Both the position numbers and the translations under genes were made by a program. From an uncultured Glaciecola sp. (GTDB lineage Bacteria > Pseudomonadota > Gammaproteobacteria > Enterobacterales > Alteromonadaceae), in assembly GCA_937125395.1 (NCBI GenBank), contig CAKZLI010000001.1, forward strand, positions 1-64,000: DNA of 64,000 nucleotides. Direction: 5' to 3'. Below, in pieces: positions 41,047 to 50,593 of this stretch. The notes under the pieces were generated by a model, which did no database searches, had not been told where the DNA came from, and saw only the letters and a program-made list of their open reading frames with translations. Numbering within the stretch: position 1 is the first letter of the stretch; each line of letters opens with the position of its first letter.

Positions 41047-42150
41047 GTGGCAGGCAATACTTTTGGACGTTTATTTACCGTAACGACATTTGGCGAATCG
41101 CATGGCATCGCCATTGGTGGTGTGATTGATGGTTGCCCTCCAGGAATGGCGCTAACTGAAGCGGATTTACAAGGTGATTTAGACCGTCGTAAACCAGGTA
41201 CTTCGCGCTATACCACGGCACGGCGTGAAGCTGATGAAGTGCAAATTTTATCCGGTGTATTTGAGGGTGTGACTACAGGCACCAGTATCGGTGTATTAAT
41301 CAACAATCAAGATCAACGCAGCCAAGATTACTCCAAAATATCAGACCGCTTTCGTCCTGGGCATGCTGATTACACGTATCAACAAAAATTTGGTACTCGT
41401 GATTATCGTGGTGGTGGTCGAAGCTCAGCGCGTGAAACTGCAATCCGCGTTGCCGCAGGTGCCATTGCCAAAAAATACTTAAAAGCACAATTTGGTATCG
41501 AAGTGCTAGGATATTTATCTGAACTTGGGCCTATCATCGCCGAAACGGTGGATCACAGTGTCACTAACACCAATCCGTTTTTCTTTCCAGACACGGACAA
41601 ATTAGATTCGCTAGATGAATACATGCGTGATCTTAAAAAATCAGGTGATTCCATCGGCGCTAAAGTGTCAGTCCAAATTACCAACATGCCAGTGGGTTTA
41701 GGCGAACCTGTGTTTGACCGACTTGATGCTGATCTTGCTCATGCGATGATGGGGATCAACGCGGTTAAAGGTGTTGAGATCGGTGATGGCTTTGCTGTCA
41801 TTAATCAAAAAGGCAGTGAGCATCGCGACACGCTGACTCCTGAAGGTTTTGCTACTAACCATTCAGGCGGAGTATTAGGAGGTATTTCTACGGGCCAAGA
41901 TGTACTTGTGCATATGGCATTAAAGCCGACATCTTCGATTACTGTGCCAGGTGAAACAATCACTGTCGATGGTAAAACTACTGACGTGATCACCAAAGGG
42001 CGTCATGATCCTTGTGTTGGGATCCGTGCTGTGCCGATTGCAGAAGCCATGGCAGCGATTGTTATCATGGATCATTTGTTGCGTCATCGTGGACAAAATG
42101 CAGGTATAGTGTCGCCAACGCCAGTTATACCAGGCTCAATTGCACCATAA
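41047..42150 (+). CDS. aroC: Chorismate synthase
   Basis: 367 residues from a GTG at 41047 preceded by [25 protein letters not shown], the [20 protein letters not shown] block and GRSSARETA are invariant chorismate-synthase motifs that bind FMN and EPSP. Final step of the common aromatic pathway. Translationally close to prmB (9 nt) and followed by the beta-propeller gene 12 nt later, so probably one transcript. Confidence 0.97.
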   Translation: MAGNTFGRLFTVTTFGESHGIAIGGVIDGCPPGMALTEADLQGDLDRRKPGTSRYTTARREADEVQILSGVFEGVTTGTSIGVLINNQDQRSQDYSKISDRFRPGHADYTYQQKFGTRDYRGGGRSSARETAIRVAAGAIAKKYLKAQFGIEVLGYLSELGPIIAETVDHSVTNTNPFFFPDTDKLDSLDEYMRDLKKSGDSIGAKVSVQITNMPVGLGEPVFDRLDADLAHAMMGINAVKGVEIGDGFAVINQKGSEHRDTLTPEGFATNHSGGVLGGISTGQDVLVHMALKPTSSITVPGETITVDGKTTDVITKGRHDPCVGIRAVPIAEAMAAIVIMDHLLRHRGQNAGIVSPTPVIPGSIAP

Positions 42151-42162
42151 CAAGGAATGCTG

Positions 42163-43173
42163 ATGGCTATCATTATCCTCATTGCAGGCATGATGTTTGG
42201 GGCGGTAAGTTTTGGTACATCAGCGCAGGCACCGGTGAGTAATCTGTTTGTGATGGACAGCAAAACCGGTGAAACTACACAAATAACCGATACGCCTAGT
42301 TACACGAATCAGCCATATTTTGATGTCGCCGGTCAGCGACTTTTATATACCCAAGCCATGCCCAATGGGCAAATGGATATTTGGGCATACCACCTCGACG
42401 AACAGTTTCATGAGCAAATCACAGAGACTGCTTTGACCAGTGAATATTCACCGACGCCTATTAATCTTGGTTCAGCGCAAACACCGCTCACTGATTCCCC
42501 AGAACCTTTTACGCATATCTCTACCATTCAGGTCGATCCACAAAACAAACAATGGCTATGGCTTTACTCAGCCACCGGTCAGTCTGTGGGGAAGTTGTTT
42601 GCACAAGAGCCAATTGGTTATCACGCTTGGGTCAATCCTCGGCTGGTCGTTGTCTTTGTGTTAGGTGAGCCTCACACTTTACAACTCATCACACTTGTCC
42701 AATCTATTAGCTTGCAACAAATCAGTGAGAAGCCAACATCGGGTTTTGCTGCGCAATCGTTGGTGTTAGATGAAGGAATTGGTGCTAGCATCTTTGTTAC
42801 TCATTCTACCGAGCAGTCCATTGGGCATTCTACAGACAAGTCCAGTGAGCAGTATGTCATCTACGCCAAAGGGCAATCTCTGTACCGCTTTGGACTGACA
42901 ACTAAACACAAGCAACTTGTCGGTAAATTACCTCTTGGTGCTGATTATTTTACGTTAACTGCAGATAATCTGGTTGTAGTAAACGATCCCAGTAATAATC
43001 AGTTATATCAATATTCGGTCACAGGCATATCTACAACGTCAGCCATCGATTCAGCTAACGCTCTAGCCACACCGACGGCATGGCATAATCTTGCATGTCC
43101 TGATGCAATGAGTGCAACACGACTAGCGATACATGCAAATAGATATATCGCTTATGTGTGTCAAGCCCGTTAA
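42163..43173 (+). CDS. Secreted TolB-like beta-propeller protein
   Basis: 336 residues from the ATG at 42163, with AAGGA at 42152-42156 correctly spaced; an ATG two codons earlier is too close. The N-terminus MAIIILIAGMMFGAVSFGTSAQA is a signal peptide. The mature part begins VSNLFVMDSKTGETTQITDTPSYTN, a WD40-like/PD40 blade as in TolB, then several weaker blades. No enzymatic motif seen. It is the last gene of the prmB-aroC run and likely periplasmic. Function unknown. Relatives downstream of aroC are often annotated as TolB-like hypothetical proteins. Confidence 0.72.
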   Translation: MAIIILIAGMMFGAVSFGTSAQAPVSNLFVMDSKTGETTQITDTPSYTNQPYFDVAGQRLLYTQAMPNGQMDIWAYHLDEQFHEQITETALTSEYSPTPINLGSAQTPLTDSPEPFTHISTIQVDPQNKQWLWLYSATGQSVGKLFAQEPIGYHAWVNPRLVVVFVLGEPHTLQLITLVQSISLQQISEKPTSGFAAQSLVLDEGIGASIFVTHSTEQSIGHSTDKSSEQYVIYAKGQSLYRFGLTTKHKQLVGKLPLGADYFTLTADNLVVVNDPSNNQLYQYSVTGISTTSAIDSANALATPTAWHNLACPDAMSATRLAIHANRYIAYVCQAR

Positions 43174-43196
43174 GTTCACTGGTATTGCATCAACGC

Positions 43197-44723
43197 TTAC
43201 CGAGAGTCGGTAAAATCACTTGGGCAACGAGCCAATGTGCTGATCGTACCGTCGGCGTTAGCTTGCTCTAGCTTGACATCAAACCCCCATAATCGATGCA
43301 AATGTTTTAGCACCTGCTGTGTCGATGATGCCAATGGGATCCCATTTTGTGGTACATAGCGCAAAGTAAGCGAGCGGTCACCACGAGCATCAACCTGATA
43401 GATTTGAATGTTAGGCTCTAAATTACTCAAGTTATACTGCGCAGATAGCGTCTCACGAACCCGCTGATAACCTTGCTCATCATGGATTGCCGCGACCTCT
43501 ACGTAGTCCTTATCACTGTCATCTCGTACCGCAAAAAGTTTAAAATCACGCATCACCTTAGGAGATAAAAACTGACTAATAAAGGACTCGTCCTTAAAGT
43601 TTTGCATCGCAAAATGAACAGTATCGAGCCAATCTTTACCGGCAATATCCGGCATAGCAGCATAGTCTTCAGCGGTGGGTTCAGTGCACATGCGTTTAAT
43701 ATCCATAAACATCGCAAAGCCCAGTGCATAAGGATTAATACCTGAATAGTAAGGACTATTGTATTCGGGTTGAGCAACAACCGAGGTATGTGAATGCAAA
43801 AATTCAAACATAAAACTATCGCTGACTAAGCCATCATCATATAGGTGCTGCAAAATGTGATAGTGCCAAAAGCACGCCCAACCTTCGTTCATGACTTGGG
43901 TTTGTTTTTGCGGGTAAAAATACTGAGATACTTTACGCACTACCCGAATTAATTCACGTTGCCAAGGCTCTAATAACGGGGCTTTCTTTTCGATAAAATA
44001 CAATATGTTTTCTTGGGGTTCAGATGGAAAGTGTTCAGCTGCAACTGATTTGGCTTGGTGCGATTGCGGTAACGTGCGCCATAAATCGTTTACTTGTGAT
44101 TGCAGGTATTCGGCTCGGTCGGCTTGTCGCGCTCGTTCTTCAGTTAATGAAATCTTACTGGGACGTTTGTATCGGTCTACTCCATAGTTCATCAACGCAT
44201 GACATGAATCCATAATTTTTTCGACATCCTCTACGCCGTATTTTTCTTCACAATCACTCACGAATTTTTTGGCAAACACCAGATAATCAATGATGGAGCT
44301 AGCATCCGTCCAAGTTTTGAATAAGTAATTGCCTTTAAAAAACGAATTATGCCCATAACACGCATGAGCAATCACTAATGCTTGCATGGTAATGGTATTT
44401 TCTTCCATTAAATAGGCGATACACGGATCTGAATTAATCACAATTTCATAGGCTAGACCCATTTGCCCACGCTTATAGCTTTGTTCTGAAGCGATGAATT
44501 TTTTGCCAAAAGACCAATGTGAATAATTGATCGGCATGCCAATGGAAGCATATGCATCCATCATTTGTTCGGCGGTGATGATCTCTATTTGGTTGGGATA
44601 AATATCTAAGCGATATAATTTGGCCACCCGATCGATTTGCGCTTCATATTGTTCAAGTAATGAAAATGTCCAATCCGGCCCATCGGATAAAGGGCTATTG
44701 GAATTACGCTGCGCTGGCGCCAT
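43197..44723 (-). CDS. ycgB: SpoVR family protein YcgB
   Basis: 508 residues from the ATG at 44723 (spaced after AAAGGAGAG); an ATG one codon earlier is possible, and the 54 codons further upstream lie in yeaH. SpoVR signatures are [42 protein letters not shown] and the [13 protein letters not shown] histidine block (quoted only to name them in parts: [19 protein letters not shown]). Length equals E. coli YcgB. It overlaps the yeaH end by 20 bp. Part of the conserved yeaG-yeaH-ycgB stress/nutrient-starvation operon; biochemical role unknown. Confidence 0.94.
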   Translation of the reverse strand: MAPAQRNSNSPLSDGPDWTFSLLEQYEAQIDRVAKLYRLDIYPNQIEIITAEQMMDAYASIGMPINYSHWSFGKKFIASEQSYKRGQMGLAYEIVINSDPCIAYLMEENTITMQALVIAHACYGHNSFFKGNYLFKTWTDASSIIDYLVFAKKFVSDCEEKYGVEDVEKIMDSCHALMNYGVDRYKRPSKISLTEERARQADRAEYLQSQVNDLWRTLPQSHQAKSVAAEHFPSEPQENILYFIEKKAPLLEPWQRELIRVVRKVSQYFYPQKQTQVMNEGWACFWHYHILQHLYDDGLVSDSFMFEFLHSHTSVVAQPEYNSPYYSGINPYALGFAMFMDIKRMCTEPTAEDYAAMPDIAGKDWLDTVHFAMQNFKDESFISQFLSPKVMRDFKLFAVRDDSDKDYVEVAAIHDEQGYQRVRETLSAQYNLSNLEPNIQIYQVDARGDRSLTLRYVPQNGIPLASSTQQVLKHLHRLWGFDVKLEQANADGTISTLARCPSDFTDSR

Positions 44724-45999
44724 CATACTCTCCTTTCTGTTGCGATTTAAACAATGCTCTAAATGTAGGGAATATGTCAGCCTCACTGTTAATGTGTCGC
44801 ATAGCAAAATTAGCTTGTGTGTCCTGTATTTGGGTATATTCACGCCACAAACTTTGATGTTGGCGCTGGGTAATTTCGATATATGCAAAATAACGTGTGA
44901 CGGGTAACAATGCCTCGGTTAACAATTTACGGCAATTAGGGGAGTCATCCGCCCAATTATCGCCATCAGAGGCCTGCGCTGCGTATACATTCCATTCTTG
45001 AGCATCGTAGCGGCTTTTGACAATCTCAAGCATCAATTTGAGTGCGCTGGATACGATTGTACCGCCGGTTTCTTGTGAATAAAAAAACTCTTGCTCATCA
45101 ACTTCTTTGGCTTGGGTATGATGACGTATGTACACCACTTCGACATCTTTGTAATTACGCGTCAAAAATAGATACAGCAAAATATAAAAACGTTTAGCGA
45201 TCGCTTTGGTAGCTTGATCCATCGAGCCAGATACATCCATCAAACAAAACATCACCGCTTTGCTAGTGGGGATAGGGCGTTTGGCGTAATGTTTAAAACG
45301 CAGATCAAAGATATCAATAAAAGGCACGCGTTTAATACGCGAACGTAAGCTGTCTATTTCTTCACGCAATGCCGCAATTTCGATAGGGTGATCGTGGGGA
45401 TCATCGATAAAGCCTTGAATGGTAGCCTCAAGTTGTTTGATTTGGCGTTTTTTGCCAGCAGTCAGCGCAATTCGTCTTGCAACTGAGCCTTTTAACGACC
45501 GAACAATGTCCAAATTACTCGGTACACCATCTGTTTGGTGGCCAGAGCGATAGGTTTCGTATTGCACCATTTGCTTTTGTTGGGTTTTGCGTAAATTCGG
45601 TAAAGCTAAATCATCAAACAACAGATCCAGATATTCGTCTTTGGATATTTGAAAAGAAAACTCATCTTCTCCATTGCCTGTATCACTGGCATCCCCACAG
45701 CCTTGGCCGCCGTCACCTCCCTTAGGAGGGCGGGCTATTTGATCACCACTAACGAATTGATCATTGCCAGGATGTACTTGCTCGCAAATACCACCTGGTG
45801 CCGTATGAAAAACAGGCTCAGAAACATCCCTCGTAGGGATCGTTATATGCTCGCCATGTTCTACATCTGTCACACTGCGCTCACTCACCGCATCAGCCAC
45901 TGAACGTTTAATTTGGTCTTTGTAGCGGCGTAAAAATCGTTGTCGATTAACCGTACTTTTACCTTTATTATTTAATCGCCTGTCAATAAAGTGCGCCAT
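44704..45999 (-). CDS. yeaH: DUF444/YeaH family VWA-like protein
   Basis: 431 residues. The N-terminus [23 protein letters not shown], then the MIDAS-like [17 protein letters not shown] and [13 protein letters not shown] match YeaH. These VWA-domain proteins work with the kinase encoded just upstream. It starts 3 nt after the yeaG stop and overlaps ycgB, so all three are one operon. In E. coli this operon is RpoS/nitrogen-starvation induced; no such promoter was identified here. Confidence 0.95.
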   Translation of the reverse strand: MAHFIDRRLNNKGKSTVNRQRFLRRYKDQIKRSVADAVSERSVTDVEHGEHITIPTRDVSEPVFHTAPGGICEQVHPGNDQFVSGDQIARPPKGGDGGQGCGDASDTGNGEDEFSFQISKDEYLDLLFDDLALPNLRKTQQKQMVQYETYRSGHQTDGVPSNLDIVRSLKGSVARRIALTAGKKRQIKQLEATIQGFIDDPHDHPIEIAALREEIDSLRSRIKRVPFIDIFDLRFKHYAKRPIPTSKAVMFCLMDVSGSMDQATKAIAKRFYILLYLFLTRNYKDVEVVYIRHHTQAKEVDEQEFFYSQETGGTIVSSALKLMLEIVKSRYDAQEWNVYAAQASDGDNWADDSPNCRKLLTEALLPVTRYFAYIEITQRQHQSLWREYTQIQDTQANFAMRHINSEADIFPTFRALFKSQQKGEYDGASAA

Positions 46000-46002
46000 A
46001 CA

Positions 46003-47925
46003 TTAAGACGCCTTACGGACACGCAGATACCATTCACACAGCAAGCGAACTTGCTTTTGCGTATAGCCTTTTTCGGTCATACGTGCGACGAAGTCATCGT
46101 GTTTTTTCTGATCATCATTAGAGGATTTGGTATTAAATGAAATCACGGGTAGTAAATCTTCGGTGTTCGAAAACATTTTTTTCTCGATGACCGTGCGCAG
46201 CTTTTCGTAACTGGTCCATTTCGGGTTCATGCCTTCATGAGAGGCGCGTGCGCGCAGTACAAAATTGACAATCTCGTTACGAAAATCTTTTGGGTTGCTG
46301 ATCCCCGCAGGTTTTTCGGTCTTTTCTAACTCAGCATTCAGTGCTTCGCGGTCAAACAATTGACCGGTTTCCGGATCTCGGTATTCTTGATCTTGGATCC
46401 AAAAATCTGCATAGGTAACATACCGGTCAAACAAGTTTTGGCCATATTCAGAATATGACTCAAGATAGGCGGTTTGAATTTCTTTACCAATAAACTCCAC
46501 ATACTTAGGCACCAAATAGTCTTTTAAAAATTCTTTGTAGCGTTCAGCGGTTTCGGTTGGGAATTGTTCGCGTTCAATTTGTTGCTCAAGTACATAAAAT
46601 AAATGGACCGGATTGGCAGCCACCTCAGTATGGTCAAAATTAAACACACGCGATAAGATCTTAAAGGCAAAACGGGTTGATAGACCATTCATGCCCTCGT
46701 CTACGCCAGCATAATCGCGATATTCTTGGTATGATTTTGCTTTGGGGTCGGTGTCTTTTAAACTTTCACCATCGTAGACGCGCATCTTCGAGTATAAACT
46801 GGAGTTCTCAGTATCATTAATACGCGACAACACACTAAATTGAGCCAGCGCTTCTAGGGTATCTGGGGCACAAGGGGCACCATGTAATTCGCTATTTTCG
46901 AGTAATTTGCGGTAAATCTTGATTTCTTCAGAGACGCGCAGACAATAGGGCACTTTGACAATGTATACCCGATCTAAAAAGGCTTCGTTGTTTTTGTTAT
47001 TGCGAAAAGTCTGCCATTCAGATTCGTTAGAATGGGCTAAAATAATGCCATCAAAGGGCAATGCTGAGAACCCTTCAGTTGGGTTGTAATTGCCTTCTTG
47101 TGTAGCGGTGAGTAACGGATGCAATACCTTGATGGGGGCTTTAAACATCTCTACAAACTCCATCATTCCTTGATTGGCTTTGCATAACGAACCTGAATAG
47201 CTGTAGGCGTCAGGATCATTTTGGGCAAAATCTTCTAAGCGCCGAATATCCACTTTACCCACTAAGGTCGAAATATCTTGATTGTTTTCATCGCCCGGCT
47301 CGGTCTTAGCTATCCCGATTTGATCGAGAATGGATGGATAGACGCGTACAACTTTGAATTGGCTGATATCGCCATTAAACTCATGCAGGCGTTTACGCGC
47401 CCATGGCGACATTATTGTCTTGAGATAACGTTTAGCAATACCATATTCACTGGCCAACAAATCCCCATCTTCGGCAGGATCAAATAACGCAAAAGGGTGA
47501 TCATTAACCGGAGAACCCTTTAGTACATAAATAGGATTGGCTTGCATCAATTCTTTAAGGCGCTCTGCAAGGGAGGATTTACCGCCGCCGACTGGGCCAA
47601 GTAAATACAGGATTTGTTTCTTTTCTTCGAGGCCTTGGGCGGCGTGTTTTAGGTACGACACGATTTGCTCTACCGCTTCTTCCATTCCATAGAACTCACT
47701 GAATGCAGGATAACGTGCTATCACACGGTTTGAAAAGATACGACTTAGGCTTGGATCTTGCGAGGTATCGATCATTTCTGGTGATCCGATAGCCGCGAGT
47801 AAACGCTCGGCTGAGCTGGTATAACTGGTTGGGTCGTTTTTACAGATGTCTAAAAACGCTTGAATGGTAAACTCTTCTTCTTGGTGTGCAGTGTAACGGT
47901 CCTGATATTGCTCAAATATACCCAT
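46003..47925 (-). CDS. yeaG: PrkA-type serine protein kinase YeaG
   Basis: 640 residues, E. coli YeaG being 644. N-terminal AAA domain with Walker A GPVGGGKSSLAERL and the EGFSALPFDGIILAHSNESEW region, then the C-terminal PrkA kinase-like domain. First gene of the three-gene operon. A Ser/Thr kinase involved in adaptation to nutrient limitation. The 191-base upstream gap contains a strong bidirectional terminator belonging mainly to sodB. Confidence 0.95.
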   Translation of the reverse strand: MGIFEQYQDRYTAHQEEEFTIQAFLDICKNDPTSYTSSAERLLAAIGSPEMIDTSQDPSLSRIFSNRVIARYPAFSEFYGMEEAVEQIVSYLKHAAQGLEEKKQILYLLGPVGGGKSSLAERLKELMQANPIYVLKGSPVNDHPFALFDPAEDGDLLASEYGIAKRYLKTIMSPWARKRLHEFNGDISQFKVVRVYPSILDQIGIAKTEPGDENNQDISTLVGKVDIRRLEDFAQNDPDAYSYSGSLCKANQGMMEFVEMFKAPIKVLHPLLTATQEGNYNPTEGFSALPFDGIILAHSNESEWQTFRNNKNNEAFLDRVYIVKVPYCLRVSEEIKIYRKLLENSELHGAPCAPDTLEALAQFSVLSRINDTENSSLYSKMRVYDGESLKDTDPKAKSYQEYRDYAGVDEGMNGLSTRFAFKILSRVFNFDHTEVAANPVHLFYVLEQQIEREQFPTETAERYKEFLKDYLVPKYVEFIGKEIQTAYLESYSEYGQNLFDRYVTYADFWIQDQEYRDPETGQLFDREALNAELEKTEKPAGISNPKDFRNEIVNFVLRARASHEGMNPKWTSYEKLRTVIEKKMFSNTEDLLPVISFNTKSSNDDQKKHDDFVARMTEKGYTQKQVRLLCEWYLRVRKAS

Positions 47926-48040
47926 AACATCTCCGCGATAACGTATAATTAGATATACTTAAAGTTTAGTCGGTATTTGGTTAGATTGAGAAAAAATTGA
48001 GTAATTATCTGTAGCAGAGATTTGCTATGAATTTTGTAAG

Positions 48041-48072
48041 AAAAAAGCGCTAAACTTAATATTTAGCGCTTT
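48041..48072 (-). terminator. Bidirectional intrinsic terminator after sodB
   Basis: An 11-bp stem (AAAGCGCTAAA 48044-48054 with TTTAGCGCTTT 48062-48072) with a 7-nt loop is flanked by an A-tract on the left, which is the U-tract of the minus-strand sodB transcript. It insulates sodB from yeaG. Confidence 0.88.
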
Positions 48073-48116
48073 TAAAAACATCTTGCGATGAATTGTACGG
48101 TGAACTGTACGGTAAA

Positions 48117-48698
48117 TTATGCGGCGAAATTAGACGCTGCAAATTCCCAGTTGGCTAATGCCCAGAAACCTTCAAGGTAGTTAGGACGCACATTACGATA
48201 GTCAATATAGTAAGCGTGTTCCCACAAATCAACCGTTAATAAAGGTGTTAAGCCGTCAGTGATCGGCGTTCCTGCATTAGACGTGTTAACGATGTCTAAT
48301 GAACCGTCAGCTGTTTTTACTAACCAAGTCCAGCTAGAACCGAAGTTGTTGACTGCTTTGTCGTTAAATGCAGCCTTGAATTCAGCAAATGAACCCCATT
48401 TTGCATTGATCGCGTCAGCCAATGCACCGGTAGCTTCGCCGCCAGCATTTGGCGCAAGGCTATGCCAATAGAACGTGTGGTTCCAAATTTGTGCAGCATT
48501 GTTAAACACGCCGCCGTCTGAAGATTTGATGATTTCTTCAAGGCTTTTTGATGCAAGGTCAGTACCTTCAACCAAACCGTTTAACTTAGCAACGTAAGTT
48601 GCGTGATGCTTGCCGTGGTGAAATTCTAACGTCTCAGCAGAGATATGTGGTTCAAGGGCATTCTTTTCGTAAGGTAGTGCAGGCAATTCAAAAGCCAT
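48117..48698 (-). CDS. sodB: Iron superoxide dismutase
   Basis: 193 residues from the ATG at 48698 (GAGA upstream), identical in length to E. coli SodB; an ATG four codons earlier is in frame but lacks a site. [20 protein letters not shown], metal ligands H27 (EFHHGKHH), His in IWNHTFYW, and Asp/His in [26 protein letters not shown] with Gln, and the GSSWTWLV region, are typical of the Fe rather than Mn enzyme. Cytosolic superoxide defence. Divergent from grxD, as commonly seen. Confidence 0.96.
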   Translation of the reverse strand: MAFELPALPYEKNALEPHISAETLEFHHGKHHATYVAKLNGLVEGTDLASKSLEEIIKSSDGGVFNNAAQIWNHTFYWHSLAPNAGGEATGALADAINAKWGSFAEFKAAFNDKAVNNFGSSWTWLVKTADGSLDIVNTSNAGTPITDGLTPLLTVDLWEHAYYIDYRNVRPNYLEGFWALANWEFAASNFAA

Positions 48699-48972
48699 GA
48701 TGTTCTCCATTCGTCATAATAAAAGTGGGTTAACTGTGCAAACCAAATGTGTTAGCAGTTGACCTTAATATAAGGATTGTTGATCAGTTTACAAGTGCTA
48801 AATGAACGATTATGTAAACCTAACCACACTATCATATATGCAAAAACACTAAATAAGTTCATTTTTGCGTGTAGAATCTTGTAAATCACAGGCATAATAC
48901 CCATATACAGATTATCGTACGTTGTGTATTAATTATCCTTTTTTTTTATTATTTATAAGTGAGTGAACGCCC

Positions 48973-49314
48973 ATGGAAACTGTTGACAAGATCAAACAAC
49001 AAATCGCTGAAAATTCAATCCTACTATATATGAAGGGCTCACCTAAGTTACCTAGCTGTGGTTTTTCTTCACAAGCTTCACAAGCGTTAATGCAGTGTGG
49101 TGAGCAGTTTGCGTATGTTGATATTCTACAAAACCCGGATATTCGTTCCGAGCTGCCAAAGTTTGCTAACTGGCCAACCTTCCCACAATTATGGGTAGAT
49201 GGTGAATTAGTCGGTGGTTGTGACATCATCATGGAGATGGTGCAGCAGGGTGAATTGCAAACATTGATCAAAGAAACGGTAGCCAAAACACCGAGTGCCG
49301 ATAGCAACGAATAA
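48973..49314 (+). CDS. grxD: Monothiol glutaredoxin Grx4
   Basis: 113 residues. The CGFS active site is at 29-32 (KLPSCGFSSQA), followed by WPTFPQLWVDGELVGGCDII, the glutathione-binding TVP-equivalent and GG motif. Grx4 proteins carry and sense [2Fe-2S] clusters and help deliver iron-sulfur. It lies divergent from sodB with 262 bases between starts. It ends with a strong terminator at 49372. Confidence 0.96.
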   Translation: METVDKIKQQIAENSILLYMKGSPKLPSCGFSSQASQALMQCGEQFAYVDILQNPDIRSELPKFANWPTFPQLWVDGELVGGCDIIMEMVQQGELQTLIKETVAKTPSADSNE

Positions 49315-49371
49315 GCGCGGGAATACTACCTGTTAAACATCTAATTACAGGTCATACCAAGTAAAAAAAGT

Positions 49372-49406
49372 AAGCCCCTAACAACTTGCGTTGCTAGGGG
49401 CTTTTT
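49372..49406 (+). terminator. Intrinsic terminator of grxD
   Basis: AAGCCCCTA (49372-49380) pairs with TAGGGGCTT (49395-49403), with an inner CAAC/GTTG stem, followed by TTTTT. Strong rho-independent terminator. Confidence 0.92.
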
Positions 49407-49450
49407 ATGTGCGTCAGGGTCACAGTATACGAATGAGAGTAAGAATACCG

Positions 49451-49645
49451 TTAGCCAACGTCTTTAAATAAACCTTCGTCGATAATCAGGTCATCAATTA
49501 ATGCTTGTGCCATGCTAATACATTTGCCACATTGCTCACCGAGTTGCAACTGCTGTTTGAGTTCGCGAATATTACCCACACCTTGCTGTGACACTGCTTT
49601 GGCAATGTCTTTATCGGTAACGTTGTAACACATACATACAAACAT
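49451..49645 (-). CDS. bfd: Bacterioferritin-associated ferredoxin
   Basis: 64 residues. MFVCMCYNVTDKDIAKAV begins with the C-x-C pair, and EQCGKC gives the second C-x-x-C pair; together they bind the [2Fe-2S] cluster of Bfd. It releases iron from bacterioferritin when iron is short. No bfr gene is in the window. A Fur-like site lies just upstream. Confidence 0.92.
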   Translation of the reverse strand: MFVCMCYNVTDKDIAKAVSQQGVGNIRELKQQLQLGEQCGKCISMAQALIDDLIIDEGLFKDVG

Positions 49646-49673
49646 GGTTGCTTCCTCAAATCTTGATACAAAT

Positions 49674-49692
49674 AATAATAGTTATCATTTAG
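49674..49692 (-). promoter_or_regulatory. Candidate Fur box upstream of bfd
   Basis: AATAATAGTTATCATTTAG matches the 19-bp Fur consensus GATAATGATAATCATTATC at 12 positions by my count, about 30 bases before the bfd start. bfd is Fur-repressed in many Gammaproteobacteria, so the position is sensible. Confidence 0.5.
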
Positions 49693-49816
49693 AATTATTG
49701 CAACTTTATTTTGTGTTTTTTATTGATAAAGATTTTTTAAACCTTATATTCCTAAGTAACGTAATATAAAATCGTTAATATAACCTTATAAATAACTAAC
49801 ATTAATGGAGAATCTT

Positions 49817-50422
49817 ATGAGTGTTTTAGTTGGTCGTACTGCCCCAGATTTTACTGCTGCTGCTGTTTTAGGCAATGGCGAGATTGTTGATTCGTTCACA
49901 TTGAGTGAAGCGGTCAAAGGAAAGAAAGCGGTTGTTTTCTTTTATCCACTTGATTTTACTTTTGTTTGTCCTTCAGAATTAATCGCGTTCGATAAGCGTT
50001 TAGCTGAATTCAACAAACGTGGCGTAGAAGTAATTGGTGTATCTATCGATTCACAGTTCAGCCACAATGCATGGCGTAACACTGCTATCAATGATGGCGG
50101 TATCGGTGCAGTTAAATACCCACTAGTTGCTGATACTAAGCACACTATCTGTCAGGCGTATGACGTTGAGCATCCAGAAGCGGGTGTTGCATTCCGTGCT
50201 TCATTCTTAATTGATGAGCATTTTCAAGTACGTCATCAAGTGGTTAATGATTTACCACTAGGTCGTAACGTTGACGAAATGTTACGCATGATCGACGCGC
50301 TTAACTTCCACGAAGAGCACGGTGAAGTATGTCCTGCTGGTTGGACTGAAGGCGATAAAGGTATGGACGCAAGCACCGCTGGTGTTGCTGAGTACTTATC
50401 AGCCAACGCTGACAAGCTATAA
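49817..50422 (+). CDS. 2-Cys peroxiredoxin (AhpC/TSA family)
   Basis: 201 residues from the ATG at 49817 with GAGA upstream; an ATG four codons earlier is in frame. Peroxidatic Cys 51 in FTFVCPSELIAF, resolving Cys in EVCPAGW near the C-terminus, and the GVSIDSQFSHNAWRNT block: a typical eukaryote-like 2-Cys Prx1/AhpC2 enzyme. It reduces hydrogen peroxide and alkyl hydroperoxides using thioredoxin or a similar donor; no AhpF is present. Closed by the terminator at 50471. Confidence 0.94.
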   Translation: MSVLVGRTAPDFTAAAVLGNGEIVDSFTLSEAVKGKKAVVFFYPLDFTFVCPSELIAFDKRLAEFNKRGVEVIGVSIDSQFSHNAWRNTAINDGGIGAVKYPLVADTKHTICQAYDVEHPEAGVAFRASFLIDEHFQVRHQVVNDLPLGRNVDEMLRMIDALNFHEEHGEVCPAGWTEGDKGMDASTAGVAEYLSANADKL

Positions 50423-50470
50423 ATTATAGGTTGATTGATTACCCTTCAATCAATCTAATAATCTAAGACA

Positions 50471-50503
50471 CCCGCTAGCACGCTTGCTGTTAGCGGGTTT
50501 TTT
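50471..50503 (+). terminator. Intrinsic terminator of the peroxiredoxin gene
   Basis: CCCGCTA (50471-50477) pairs with TAGCGGG (50491-50497), then TTTTTT. Strong rho-independent terminator separating the peroxiredoxin gene from yoaA. Confidence 0.92.
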
Positions 50504-50593
50504 GTATTCAGTGCTTTCGCTCAGTAGGTTTTTTCCTGAAATGCAGGCATAATTACCATCCTGTTGATTTGTCCCAATTTGATTAAGGCTAGA

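Noticed and set aside
43197..43213. TTACCGA/TCGGTAA hairpin at the end of ycgB as terminator
   Set aside because: Short stem with a 3-nt loop and no U-tract on either strand.
50521..50593. LexA box upstream of yoaA
   Set aside because: YoaA is SOS-linked in E. coli, but no CTGT-N8-ACAG match was found; the only CTGT lacks the partner half.
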